A DNA stretch of 64,000 bases, taken from the NCBI GenBank assembly GCA_016870115.1, contig VGCH01000007.1, positions 94,872 to 158,871 of the forward strand, read 5' to 3'. The stretch is from Alphaproteobacteria bacterium. Its GTDB lineage: Bacteria > Pseudomonadota > Alphaproteobacteria > Reyranellales > Reyranellaceae. Every line of letters starts with the position of its first letter. Positions within the stretch are counted from its first letter, which is position 1. The position numbers and the translations under genes are program-made. The notes beneath the pieces were generated by a model that did not search any database, was not told the origin of the DNA, and saw only the letters and a program-made list of their open reading frames with translations. Positions 27,036 through 35,267 of the stretch are shown here, piece by piece.

Positions 27036-28484
27036 TTAGGCCCGGCGGTCCCGCAACGGCGCGGTGTCGCCGCTGCCGGTTTGGGCGGTCTGACGCAGCG
27101 CTGGGTAGCGCGCCAGCAACGCCGCAGTCTCGGCCATTTCCTCGACATCGTTGAATGCGGGCACGCCGGCGGCCTCGAGCCGGGCGAACCAGTCCTGCTT
27201 GCCCGGAAGCGTCCCCATCATCGCGTGCATGGACGGAAGGGGTGAGTGGGACGCCGCGCCGGCAATGGCGCTGACGACAGGATCGGCGTCGACCATGAAG
27301 GGGACCACGTGGATCGACAGAACGACGTCGTAAGTCGAGCCTGCGTGCGCCATCGTGGCGTCCAGGGCCATCCCGAACCGATCCTCGCGGGCGTCGGCCA
27401 GCAGGTCGATCGGATTGGCGACTGACGCTTCCGGGGGCAGGCGCTGGCGCAGGACGGCTGCCATCGGATCAGGCAGGGGCGCGAGATCGAGCCCATCCGA
27501 CCAGGCCCGATCGGCGCAGAGCACGCCGGGTCCGCCGGAGTTCGAAAGAATCAGCGCGCGCCGACCGATGCCGTGCGGGAAACGGGCGAAGCCTTTGGCG
27601 GCGAGAAGGAGCTGGCGAAGACTGGTCACGCGCAGAACGCCGGCCGAACGGCAGAACGCCCCGATCGCGGCATCGTCGTTCACCACGGCGCCGGTGTGGG
27701 CGGCTGCAGCTCGTCCCCCCACATCGGTCCGTCCACCGAATAGGGCCACAACCGGCTTGCGCGCCGCGACTTCACGGGCGATGGCGGCGAAACGGCGATG
27801 GTCCTCGATCGACTCGATATAGAGCAGCGCCGCCGCGATCTCGGGTCGCGCGCCCAGCCAACCGAGGTAATCTTCGACGCCCAACTGCACGCCATTGCCG
27901 ACTGAGACTACCGAGGTGAGCGGCAGGCCCCGGGCGTTCGCCTTGTCAATCACTTCCTCGGCCAGCGCACCGGACTGCGAGATGAAGGCGAGGCCATTGG
28001 GCCCCGCCTTGGCGCCGGGTGGCAGATCGCGCAGGAATGTCGCGGCGAAGGGCCAGGCGGGGTCGAGGTGGATCAGCCCGGCGCAATTGGGCCCGGCGAT
28101 GCGCAACCCGTGACGCGTCGCCAGTGCCTTCAGCGCCTCATTGCGCGCCACTCCCGGCGGTCCCGCCTCGGCGAATCCGCCAGGAAGGATCAGCAGATTG
28201 CGGATGCCCTGCGCGGCGCACTCCGCGACCGCGTCCAGGATCGCGTCGGGCCGGATCACGATCACCGCCAGATCCACGGGCGCGCCGATGCCCGATATCG
28301 ACGACACAGCCTCGTAGCCGAAGATCGTCCCACCCTTGGGATTCACTGGGACCACCCGACCTCGATAGCCCGCCTGCCGAAGGAGCTGCATCACCGCCCC
28401 GCCGGACGAGGTCGCCCGGTCACCGGCTCCGATGACGGCGATGCTGCGTGGTCCGAGCAGCGGGGCGAGGTCGGGAACGCTCAT
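27036..28484 (-). CDS. ADP-forming acyl-CoA synthetase, alpha-type (CoA-binding) protein
   Basis: Protein of 482 aa with the three domains of the alpha part of NDP-forming acetyl/acyl-CoA synthetases: a CoA-binding Rossmann domain starting SIAVIGAGDRATSSGGAV, a flavodoxin-like domain containing FISQSGALAEEV, and a third domain with ILSNSGGPGVLCAD. The phosphorylated histidine loop is AAAHTGAVVND. The C-terminal ATP-grasp (beta) domain found in the common 700-aa fused form is absent, and none is encoded next to it. It would need a separate beta subunit elsewhere to couple CoA-thioester formation to ATP; otherwise it may act as an acyl-CoA/CoA transfer or regulatory protein. Confidence 0.82.
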   Translation of the reverse strand: MSVPDLAPLLGPRSIAVIGAGDRATSSGGAVMQLLRQAGYRGRVVPVNPKGGTIFGYEAVSSISGIGAPVDLAVIVIRPDAILDAVAECAAQGIRNLLILPGGFAEAGPPGVARNEALKALATRHGLRIAGPNCAGLIHLDPAWPFAATFLRDLPPGAKAGPNGLAFISQSGALAEEVIDKANARGLPLTSVVSVGNGVQLGVEDYLGWLGARPEIAAALLYIESIEDHRRFAAIAREVAARKPVVALFGGRTDVGGRAAAAHTGAVVNDDAAIGAFCRSAGVLRVTSLRQLLLAAKGFARFPHGIGRRALILSNSGGPGVLCADRAWSDGLDLAPLPDPMAAVLRQRLPPEASVANPIDLLADAREDRFGMALDATMAHAGSTYDVVLSIHVVPFMVDADPVVSAIAGAASHSPLPSMHAMMGTLPGKQDWFARLEAAGVPAFNDVEEMAETAALLARYPALRQTAQTGSGDTAPLRDRRA

Positions 28485-28530
28485 CGGCCCGTTGCACCAC
28501 AGGCCCGACGCCGCGACAAGCCTCGCGCCG

Positions 28531-30066
28531 TCAGGGCGATGGGGGCGGCGTCCACTCGGTATCCTCGTCGAGCGGATAGACCGGCCGCGGCAGCTTGCTC
28601 CAGGTGAAGTTTTGCAGCAGCGGGGATGTGAGGCCGGGGCAGTCGACCTCGTAGACTTGGTCGGGCTTGAAGAACTCGTCGAAGCCGGCCCGGAAGTGGC
28701 CGCGGCTCTTCACCACGACGATGCGGGCCTGCGCAATGTCCAGACCGAAACTCTCGAATTGCCGCGGCTCCATGCACTGGCAGCGCAGCGAGATGACGAC
28801 GACCAGGATGCCGCCGAGATCGAGCAGCGCCGACGGCCCCATATCCGCCGCCACATTTCGCAAGACGCCACGGCGTCCGGTGAACTTGCCGTCGGTCAGT
28901 TTGACGACCTTGGCCTCGCAGTCGAAGGGCAGCGAGAATTCGTGGTGCTCATCGCGATTGAACGAGGCGGTGAAGATCGCACCCTCGCCCAGGCGATGGG
29001 CTTCGGCGGCGAGGGTCGCGTCGTTGAACACGCCAAAAAAAACGCCCTGCACACCGGCGCCCTTCAGCGCGCGCAACAGATACGTGGTGTTGCCCCGTCC
29101 GCCGCCGCCGGGATTGTCGGCGACATCCGCGAGCGCGATCGGCTTGCGGCGTTTGTCGCGCCCGACCTGGCGGGCAAGCTGGACCGCATCGGCCAGCGGC
29201 ATCATCGCGCGCTTGTAGCTCTCGCGATCCGCCCATCCGCGACGGGCGATGTCGAGCGCGAGCTCGCCCGCCGCCCGCGCATTGCCGTTGCGTGATGTCA
29301 CAACGGCCGTCAGCCCGTTCTTGGGTGAGTCGCTGTAGGCGAAGCCGGCCATCACCGAGACGTTGATGATGTCGCCGCCCACCCGGGTCTGGCCGTAGTT
29401 CACCAGATCGGCGTAGGGCCCCTTGGCGGTCAGCAGCGAGATCTGCGGCGGCACCAGCGGCAGCTTCACCATCGCGATCGCGGTCTTCTCGCCGGCGAGA
29501 CACGAGCGAAGATGGCGCGCCGCCTCGATGCCCCGTTCCTCGATGTCGGTGTGGGGATTCTTGAGGTAGCCCACGAACACCGAAAGATTGTCGATCATCT
29601 TGCGCGACACGTTGGCGTGGAGGTCGAACACGCCCACCACCGGCACCGCCGTGCCCACCACGCCTCGGATGGCGGCGAAGAGATCGCCGTCGGGATCGTC
29701 GGTGCCCTCGGCCAGCGCCGCGCCGTGGCTGGCGATGAACACGCCGTCCAGCGGCATCACCGATCGCAGGCCGCTCTCGATCTCCGCGACGAACGTCTTG
29801 AAGAAGCGTTCCTCCACAGGTCCCCCGGGCTGGGCCAGTGAGACGCGCAGCGGGACGGGCGTCCAGGGACCAGTCCGATCCATCTCGGCAAAGAAGCCGG
29901 GCAGGTCGGGCAGGGTGATCGACGCGCCTGACCGCGCCTCGGCCACGATGCGATTGCCGCGGATATCGACATCGTGTTCGAAATCCTGCGCGGTCGTCAC
30001 CGGCGCGAAGCGATTGCACTCGATCGCGAAACCGAGAATGGCGATGCGCGGACTATCCTTTGACAA
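28531..30066 (-). CDS. M81 family metallopeptidase (MlrC-like)
   Basis: Protein of 511 aa related to MlrC, the zinc enzyme that degrades linearised microcystin fragments. The N-terminal domain begins RIAILGFAIECNRFAP and includes IASHGAAL and VVGVFDLHANVSRKM, with the Asp-x-His type metal residues of the family. The C-terminal MlrC domain spans roughly 295-490. A TTG start at 30066 with GGAGG just upstream fits homology best; the frame stays open to 30246 without family sequence. Many MlrC relatives occur in bacteria with no link to microcystin, acting on other amide or peptide substrates, so the true substrate is unknown. Confidence 0.82.
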   Translation of the reverse strand: MSKDSPRIAILGFAIECNRFAPVTTAQDFEHDVDIRGNRIVAEARSGASITLPDLPGFFAEMDRTGPWTPVPLRVSLAQPGGPVEERFFKTFVAEIESGLRSVMPLDGVFIASHGAALAEGTDDPDGDLFAAIRGVVGTAVPVVGVFDLHANVSRKMIDNLSVFVGYLKNPHTDIEERGIEAARHLRSCLAGEKTAIAMVKLPLVPPQISLLTAKGPYADLVNYGQTRVGGDIINVSVMAGFAYSDSPKNGLTAVVTSRNGNARAAGELALDIARRGWADRESYKRAMMPLADAVQLARQVGRDKRRKPIALADVADNPGGGGRGNTTYLLRALKGAGVQGVFFGVFNDATLAAEAHRLGEGAIFTASFNRDEHHEFSLPFDCEAKVVKLTDGKFTGRRGVLRNVAADMGPSALLDLGGILVVVISLRCQCMEPRQFESFGLDIAQARIVVVKSRGHFRAGFDEFFKPDQVYEVDCPGLTSPLLQNFTWSKLPRPVYPLDEDTEWTPPPSP

Positions 30067-30169
30067 GGCGGCCTCCGGTATCTCACGCGCGAATCGTAGC
30101 GGCGCGCTGGCGCCGTGGCGAGCCGCCCAGCCCTGCTTGCTGCGCAGGGGTGGAATGAGTCGGGTAGGC

Positions 30170-30727
30170 CTAGAAGAGGGCCAAGGTCTTGCCCACGACA
30201 CCCAACGGCCAGCGTCCGGCCGCGAACAGACGCAGCTTGGTCTCAAACGGGAGCGCGGCTGCGCCGGCCAGCCGCGCCAACGCGACCTGATAGACCGCGT
30301 GGGCGGCGGCGCCCGCCGCGACGTGGATCGTGGCCGCGCTCACGCCGCCGGCGCGAGCGGCTGCGGTCGCGGCGCGGCCATGCACGAGGTCGCCGGCTTC
30401 CGTCGTGAGGTCGGTCAGGGCGGTCCACAACGCCCTCTCGGTGTGCCGCTCTTCCGCTTCGGCGAGGCAGGCACGGCGCAGCGCGTCCTCGCCGTCCCAC
30501 CACGCTGTGGACCAGTCGGGCGACTTCAGATGCCGCTCGGCGTCGGCCCAGTCGCGCGCCGGGAGAATATCGAGATCGCCGAGGCCCAGGGCGCCCGCGT
30601 AGCCCTGCGCCTCCTCGAGTTCACCGCCGGTCAGCGGTTCACCGAGCGCCGCGAACCACGACGCGGCGCGCACTTCGCCGCGCAGCGCAGCGAGCGCGGC
30701 GGCGGGATGCGCGAGAGGCGCGCTCAC
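30170..30727 (-). CDS. Unknown protein, last gene of the diiron-oxygenase operon
   Basis: A 185-aa, Ala-rich, mostly helical protein that I do not recognise. Helical stretches include a charged region EDALRRACLAEAEERHTERALW (about 94-115, with EERH resembling one half of a ferritin-like metal site) and an Ala-rich hydrophobic stretch around 135-160. No full diiron ligand set is visible. The GTG start at 30727 overlaps the stop of the PaaA-like gene as GTGA, so its translation is tightly coupled to the oxygenase. A non-catalytic partner similar in role to PaaC, or a maturation/chaperone protein, would fit; this is inference only. Confidence 0.6.
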   Translation of the reverse strand: MSAPLAHPAAALAALRGEVRAASWFAALGEPLTGGELEEAQGYAGALGLGDLDILPARDWADAERHLKSPDWSTAWWDGEDALRRACLAEAEERHTERALWTALTDLTTEAGDLVHGRAATAAARAGGVSAATIHVAAGAAAHAVYQVALARLAGAAALPFETKLRLFAAGRWPLGVVGKTLALF

Positions 30728-31431
30728 GCCGCCTGCTGGAGGGCGGGCAGGGTGAGGCCGTACTTGGTGGCGACTTCGGTCGCGCGCTTGATGTAGTCCA
30801 CGCGCATCTCGTCGTTGGTGCGCTGCTTGATGTTCCACTTGCGGAAAATCTCGTTGTTGCGCGACTTTGAACCGCCGAAGAAAGAGGGCAGGTAGGGCCA
30901 GTACGCGTCCACAGCGGCTTGCAGGCGCGCCTTGCCGTCTTCGGTCTTCACCAACTCGGCGGAGAAGTCCTCGCCGAACTGCGCGTGGAAGCGCTCCTCC
31001 GGCATGGTTGCGCGGGCCAGGTTGCGCAGCGGGTGGAAGGCGCAATGCAGCAGGTCCTCGACCTGGAGGATCTCGGCCAGGTCGGCGAGAAGCTTGATCG
31101 CGACGAATTCCTCCCAGGTCTTGAGCGGGAACTCGAAGATCGACAGCGGGCGCTTGCCGGTGCCCGGTACCATCCGCTCCTCGGGAATACCCATCTGCAC
31201 CCCGAGTTGCTTGAAGCGAACGTGGTGGCCGTACTCCTCCATGGCAACGCGGCAGGTCAGCCACTTGGCATAGGGCGTGGGCGCGAACGCGATGGCGGGC
31301 TCATCGAAGACCTGCGCGCCATAGAGTTCGTTCACCGCGTGGCTGATTACCAGCTTCGAGACGGCCTCGCGGAACTCTTCCGGCGCCGACTTCAGCTCCT
31401 CCACGGTCTTGACGACGATCAACGTGGTCAT
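30724..31431 (-). CDS. PaaA-like diiron oxygenase (phenylacetic acid catabolic family)
   Basis: Ferritin-like protein of 235 aa related to PaaA, the catalytic subunit of ring-1,2-phenylacetyl-CoA epoxidase. The carboxylate-bridged diiron ligand pattern can be followed: Glu35 (HAVNELYG), Glu66-x-x-His69 (EEYGH), an acidic third helix (QVEDLLH, about 123-129) and Glu146-x-x-His149 (EERFH). The C-terminal WNIKQRTNDEMR...YGLTLP matches the PaaA ending. It is shorter than typical PaaA (about 310 aa), and no paaB, paaC or paaD is adjacent. ATGA with the upstream SDR and GTGA with the next gene couple all four. Likely an NADPH-dependent epoxidase or hydroxylase of an acyl-CoA; substrate unknown. Confidence 0.83.
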   Translation of the reverse strand: MTTLIVVKTVEELKSAPEEFREAVSKLVISHAVNELYGAQVFDEPAIAFAPTPYAKWLTCRVAMEEYGHHVRFKQLGVQMGIPEERMVPGTGKRPLSIFEFPLKTWEEFVAIKLLADLAEILQVEDLLHCAFHPLRNLARATMPEERFHAQFGEDFSAELVKTEDGKARLQAAVDAYWPYLPSFFGGSKSRNNEIFRKWNIKQRTNDEMRVDYIKRATEVATKYGLTLPALQQAA

Positions 31432-32387
31432 GGCGCGTCTCCCTGAACCAGAGGCTCGGTGTTGAAGGCTTCAAGATCGGTCGTGAGGTCGGTGAGCGTG
31501 CCGGCCGGTACGCTCCCAAGTGCTGCGGCGAGCCCCGACGCCGTCCAGTCGGCGGCCTCGCTGGCGAGCCGCAGCGCCGGTCTTGGTTGGCCGAAAACGA
31601 ATACTTCGCGGCCGCGGACGCCCAGCAGCTGGCCGGAGATCGCGCCGGCTTCAGGTCGACAAAGCGCACCCACCAGGGTCGCGACGTGATGCGCGCCAAT
31701 GCGCAGCGCCCGATCCTTGTAGCTTTTCTGCGCGTCATTGGCCGGTTGGATCGTATCGGTCACGCGCGTGCGCGCGAAGGGCGCCACGGCATTGACGGCG
31801 ATCTTGGCGCGCGCGAGGTCCATCGCGGTGACGCGAGTCAGGCCGAACAGGCCTGCCTTGGCGCTGGCATAGGCGGCTTGGCCGAGGTTGCCATAGAGAC
31901 CCGCAGACGAGACGATGTTGACGATCCGGCCCCAATCGTAGCCACCCGGTCCGCCCCGGCCGGACTTGCCCTGATCGCGCATCACCGCGCTGGCCGCGCT
32001 GGTGAGGTAGAACGCCGCCGACAGGTTGGTGCGGATCACCGCGTCCCAGTCGGCGGGGTCGCCCTTGAACACGAACGCGTCGCGCAGGATCGCGGCGTTG
32101 TTCACGACGATGTCGAGCCCGCCGAAGCGGCGCACCGCGAACTCCGCCAGCTGCCGCGCCACGCCGGGCGAGGCCACGCTTTCGCCGAACCCGATGGCGC
32201 CGTTGCCCAGGCTCGACGCCGCGTCGCGCGCCACCGCCGGGTCGGCGCCGTCGCCGGAGATCGATGTGCCGTTGTCGGCAATCACCACCGCGGCGCCGGC
32301 ATCGGCGAGATGGCGGGCGATCGCGAGGCCGATGCCGCGCGCGCCGCCGGTCACGATGGCGACGCGGCCCTTGAGTTCGCCGGTCAT
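31428..32387 (-). CDS. SDR family oxidoreductase (3-hydroxyacyl-CoA dehydrogenase-like)
   Basis: Short-chain dehydrogenase of 319 aa. The NAD-binding motif is TGGARGIG (13-20), NNAAILRD follows, and the catalytic Ser-Tyr-Lys set lies in IVSSAGLYG and YASAKAGLFG. The enlarged 230-319 C-terminal tail, with EVFVFGQPRPALRL and a run of acidic residues, resembles the SDR domain of peroxisomal-type multifunctional enzymes and steroid-side-chain SDRs, which use 3-hydroxyacyl-CoA. Four-base ATGA overlaps on both sides place it inside one operon with the ferredoxin reductase and the PaaA-like oxygenase. It probably oxidises the product of the oxygenase or a following hydration step. Confidence 0.82.
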   Translation of the reverse strand: MTGELKGRVAIVTGGARGIGLAIARHLADAGAAVVIADNGTSISGDGADPAVARDAASSLGNGAIGFGESVASPGVARQLAEFAVRRFGGLDIVVNNAAILRDAFVFKGDPADWDAVIRTNLSAAFYLTSAASAVMRDQGKSGRGGPGGYDWGRIVNIVSSAGLYGNLGQAAYASAKAGLFGLTRVTAMDLARAKIAVNAVAPFARTRVTDTIQPANDAQKSYKDRALRIGAHHVATLVGALCRPEAGAISGQLLGVRGREVFVFGQPRPALRLASEAADWTASGLAAALGSVPAGTLTDLTTDLEAFNTEPLVQGDAP

Positions 32388-33421
32388 TCTTGCGCTCCCG
32401 TCTTGCCGCCCTGCGCGGCCATCTCCTCGGCCGTGTAGAAGGCATCGGCGTGGATGTCGAGACGGGCTATCCCGCGCGCCTCGAAGGCGCGCGTCGCCGC
32501 CTCCACCATGACCGGCGGACCGGCCAGATAGGCCTTGCAGCCGTCCAACTCGTCGAAGTCCGCCAGCACCGCATTGTGAACCAGCCCCTCGCGGTGACCC
32601 GAGATCGTCTGGTCGCTCAGTACGGTCACAAGGTGCAGCCGGGGATGCCGCTCGGCGAGCGCGCGGAAGTGATCCATTAGGTAGAGGTCCCGTTCGGCAC
32701 GCGCACCGATGTAGAGGTGGATGTGCTGCGGCAGGTCGCGCAACAGCGCCTGTTCGATGATCGACTTGATCGGCGCGAGACCCGAGCCTCCCGCGACCGC
32801 GATGATCGGCCCGCGGTGCTGTTCGCGCAAATGAGAGGCACCGAACGGCCCCTCGACCCTCACGGTGTCGCCGACCTTGAGCGTCTCCGCGACGTAGGCG
32901 CTCACCCGAGCCTTCGCGGAGCGACGGATGTGGAACTCAAGGACTTGCTCGTCGGGGCGGTTGGCCATGGAATAATCGCGCGGCGGGCATCCCGCGAACG
33001 TGAGCGACGCGAACTGGCCGGCCGAGAAATTGAACGGGCCGCCGGCCTTGATCGCGAGCCGCAGGCGCTTGATGTCGTGGGTGGCGTCGTCCAGCCCGAC
33101 GACGCGCGTCTCGAGAACACGGCGCGGATGGACGACGAGATCTTCCTCGGCAAGCCAGGCGACCTCGCAACGCTCCCACGGCACCGCACGGCACGCGAGG
33201 ATAAGGCCGCGGGCGCGCTCCTCATCGCTCAGCGCGAACTCGGAGAAGCCCTCCATCGAGACCTCGCCGCTGAGCAGGTGCGACTTGCAGGCGCCGCAAT
33301 TGCCGCTTTGGCAACCGAATGGATAGTCGATGCCGGCCGCCAGCGCGGCCTCCAGAATGGTACCGCCCATCGGCACCTCGATGTCGCGGTCCGCCGGCAC
33401 GATGCGCACGATCTGGTTCAT
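32384..33421 (-). CDS. Ferredoxin-NAD(P)H reductase component of an oxygenase
   Basis: Electron-transfer protein of 345 aa. An N-terminal plant-type [2Fe-2S] domain has the C-x4-C-x2-C...C set at Cys37, Cys42, Cys45 and Cys77. It is followed by an FNR-like FAD domain (RDYSMANRP) and an NAD(P) domain (AGGSGLAPIKSII, and YLAGPPVMVEAA near the end). The ferredoxin-first order resembles reductases of BenC/phenol-hydroxylase type, not PaaE, in which the ferredoxin is C-terminal. It is the first gene of the four-gene operon and should feed electrons to the PaaA-like diiron protein. The ATG at 33421 lies next to the inverted repeat shared with the divergent MarR gene. Confidence 0.87.
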   Translation of the reverse strand: MNQIVRIVPADRDIEVPMGGTILEAALAAGIDYPFGCQSGNCGACKSHLLSGEVSMEGFSEFALSDEERARGLILACRAVPWERCEVAWLAEEDLVVHPRRVLETRVVGLDDATHDIKRLRLAIKAGGPFNFSAGQFASLTFAGCPPRDYSMANRPDEQVLEFHIRRSAKARVSAYVAETLKVGDTVRVEGPFGASHLREQHRGPIIAVAGGSGLAPIKSIIEQALLRDLPQHIHLYIGARAERDLYLMDHFRALAERHPRLHLVTVLSDQTISGHREGLVHNAVLADFDELDGCKAYLAGPPVMVEAATRAFEARGIARLDIHADAFYTAEEMAAQGGKTGAQE

Positions 33422-33428
33422 GGCGGAA

Positions 33429-33449
33429 ATCGTTTGCCCCCCAAACGAT
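33429..33449. promoter_or_regulatory. Inverted repeat, probable MarR operator
   Basis: Perfect 8-bp arms ATCGTTTG and CAAACGAT are separated by five C residues. The repeat starts 8 bp beyond the reductase start codon and lies just before either MarR start, at the centre of the divergent promoter region. Length and symmetry suit a MarR dimer, which would then control both its own gene and the oxygenase operon. Confidence 0.65.
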
Positions 33450-33469
33450 CTATGGTTACCACTCGACCC

Positions 33470-33943
33470 ATGCCTCGTCCATCCCTGCCGCCGCTGGACC
33501 GTGGACCGCTGCCGCGTCTGCTGGGCTATGCGCTGCGTCGCGCCCAGTCGGCGGTGTTCGCGGACTTCGCCGCTTCGGTGCGGTTGGGCGGTCGGTCGGC
33601 TAGTCCCGGTGAGCTCGGGTTGCTGGTGCTGGTGCGGCACAATCCGGGGATCAGTCAGGCGGCACTGGCGCGCGGCCTTGGCATAGATCGCTCGACGCTC
33701 CAGCCGATCCTCGATCGCCTGCAGGCGCGCGCGTTGCTGCGCCGCGATCCCGTGCCTGAGGACGCGCGGCGACACGCGCTCGCGTTGACGGCGGCGGGCT
33801 CTCGCGCGCTCGCCGCCGCGCTGGTCCAGGTGCGGCGCCACGAGGCACGGCTTGCCGCTCCACTTGATCGTGCCGAAGCCGCGACACTCCACGCGCTCCT
33901 CGACAAGGTGCGCGCCGGTCTGCGCTCTGCGCAGCGCGCATAG
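33470..33943 (+). CDS. MarR family transcriptional regulator
   Basis: Winged-helix regulator of 157 aa (163 aa if the in-frame ATG at 33452 is used). The DNA-binding helix region reads ISQAALARGLGIDRSTLQPILDRL (split here at about 60-83), followed by the wing DPVPEDARRHALALTAAG, the classic MarR DxRx pattern. The flanking N- and C-terminal helices would form the dimer. It is divergent from the four-gene oxygenase operon and shares the inverted repeat at 33429-33449, so it is the likely ligand-responsive repressor of that pathway. The inducer is unknown; aromatic acids or their CoA esters are common in this family. Confidence 0.87.
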   Translation: MPRPSLPPLDRGPLPRLLGYALRRAQSAVFADFAASVRLGGRSASPGELGLLVLVRHNPGISQAALARGLGIDRSTLQPILDRLQARALLRRDPVPEDARRHALALTAAGSRALAAALVQVRRHEARLAAPLDRAEAATLHALLDKVRAGLRSAQRA

Positions 33944-33998
33944 CGAGAAGCCGGCGACGCGCGTTGTCGTTCGGGGCGCGGTTCGCTAGTCCCAATTG

Positions 33999-35267
33999 GT
34001 GACTGTCGCCGCCCCTGCCATCGACTATCGATCTCCCGCGATCCGCCGTGGGCGGGCAGTGCTGTTCGCGGTTTGCGCGCTTTGTTTCATTCTTTGCCAG
34101 TTCTCCCGCTCGGTCACCGGGGTGCTGGGACCAAGCCTGCGATCCGAGTTGGGTCTTTCGGCCGACGAGATGGGCACGCTCACGGGTGCCTTCTTCTGGG
34201 GCATCGCCCTGATGCAGATTCCCTCGGGCATCCTGTTCGATCGCTACGGAGCGCGGCTCACGGTCGCCATCACCTTGTTCGCCGGTGTCGCGGGCGGGTT
34301 GCTGTTCGCGTTCGGTGAGAGCTTCGTCGCCCTGACGACGGGATTGTTTGTGCTCGGGCTTGGAACCTCGGCTGTCTTCATGGGCGCGGTCGTGCTGATC
34401 GCCCAATGGTGGCCGCCGGATCGCTTCGCGACGCTCTCGGCCACCATGATGTCGCTCGGCTATCTCGGCAACCTCGCCGCCACCGAGCCCTTCGTCTGGC
34501 TGATGGACTGGATCGGCTGGCGCTGGGGCTATGCCGCATCGATCCTCGGCATTCTTCTGTGCGCGATCCTGTTCCTGACCGCCGTTCGCGATGCGCCGCG
34601 CCCGCCCGGAGCGACGAAGCGGGAACCGGAATCGCTGGGTACCGTCGTGCGAGGCCTGGGCGAGATTTTTCGCCACCCGGCGTTCCCCGGCCTCGCGGGC
34701 GCGGCCTTTACCAGCTACTCGACCAACTTCGCGATTCGCGGTCTGTGGATTGGCCTCTATATGCTCGATGTGCATGGGCTGGAACTTGCCGCGTCCGGCC
34801 GCATGCTTCTGGTGATGGCGGTCCTGGGCGCGGCTGGCATATTTCTCGCCGGTTGGTTGGCAGGGAAGCTGGGCTCGCCCCGTCGGGTGGTGATGCTGTT
34901 CGCTGGCACCAGTCTCTGCTGCCTGCTCACGCTCGCGCTGTGGCCCGGCATGCCCACGCCAGCGTTGCTTGCGGTCCTTTGCGTCTACGGACTCTTCTCC
35001 AACTTCTTCCCGGCCATCCTTGAGCATGGCCGCTCCCTGTTCGACGAGCGCCTGCGCGGCCGCTCGCTTACTTCGATCAATGTTTGGGTGTTCGTGGGTG
35101 TCGGCGTCACACAGCCGATCACCGGATTCCTGATGGACTCCTTCGCGCCCGTGAACGGCGCGCCGCCCGAAGCCGCGTATAGGGCGATGTTCGGCTATCT
35201 TGCCGCGGTGATCTTCTGCGGTGTCGGTCTCTATCTCCTTCTCGCGAGGTTTCCGCGTCGGCCATGA
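33999..35267 (+). CDS. MFS transporter
   Basis: Major facilitator permease of about 422 aa with twelve predicted helices. The first helices contain FSRSVTGVLGPSLRSELG and the loop 2-3 signature GILFDRYGARL (variant of GxxxDRxGRR). The first half ends near residue 200, followed by a charged loop KREPESLGTV. The start is GTG at 33999 (TTG at 33996 is also in frame). Its stop overlaps the PaaI-like thioesterase start (ATGA), so the two are coupled. Substrate unknown; near the oxygenase operon it may import the organic acid degraded there. Confidence 0.82.
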   Translation: MTVAAPAIDYRSPAIRRGRAVLFAVCALCFILCQFSRSVTGVLGPSLRSELGLSADEMGTLTGAFFWGIALMQIPSGILFDRYGARLTVAITLFAGVAGGLLFAFGESFVALTTGLFVLGLGTSAVFMGAVVLIAQWWPPDRFATLSATMMSLGYLGNLAATEPFVWLMDWIGWRWGYAASILGILLCAILFLTAVRDAPRPPGATKREPESLGTVVRGLGEIFRHPAFPGLAGAAFTSYSTNFAIRGLWIGLYMLDVHGLELAASGRMLLVMAVLGAAGIFLAGWLAGKLGSPRRVVMLFAGTSLCCLLTLALWPGMPTPALLAVLCVYGLFSNFFPAILEHGRSLFDERLRGRSLTSINVWVFVGVGVTQPITGFLMDSFAPVNGAPPEAAYRAMFGYLAAVIFCGVGLYLLLARFPRRP

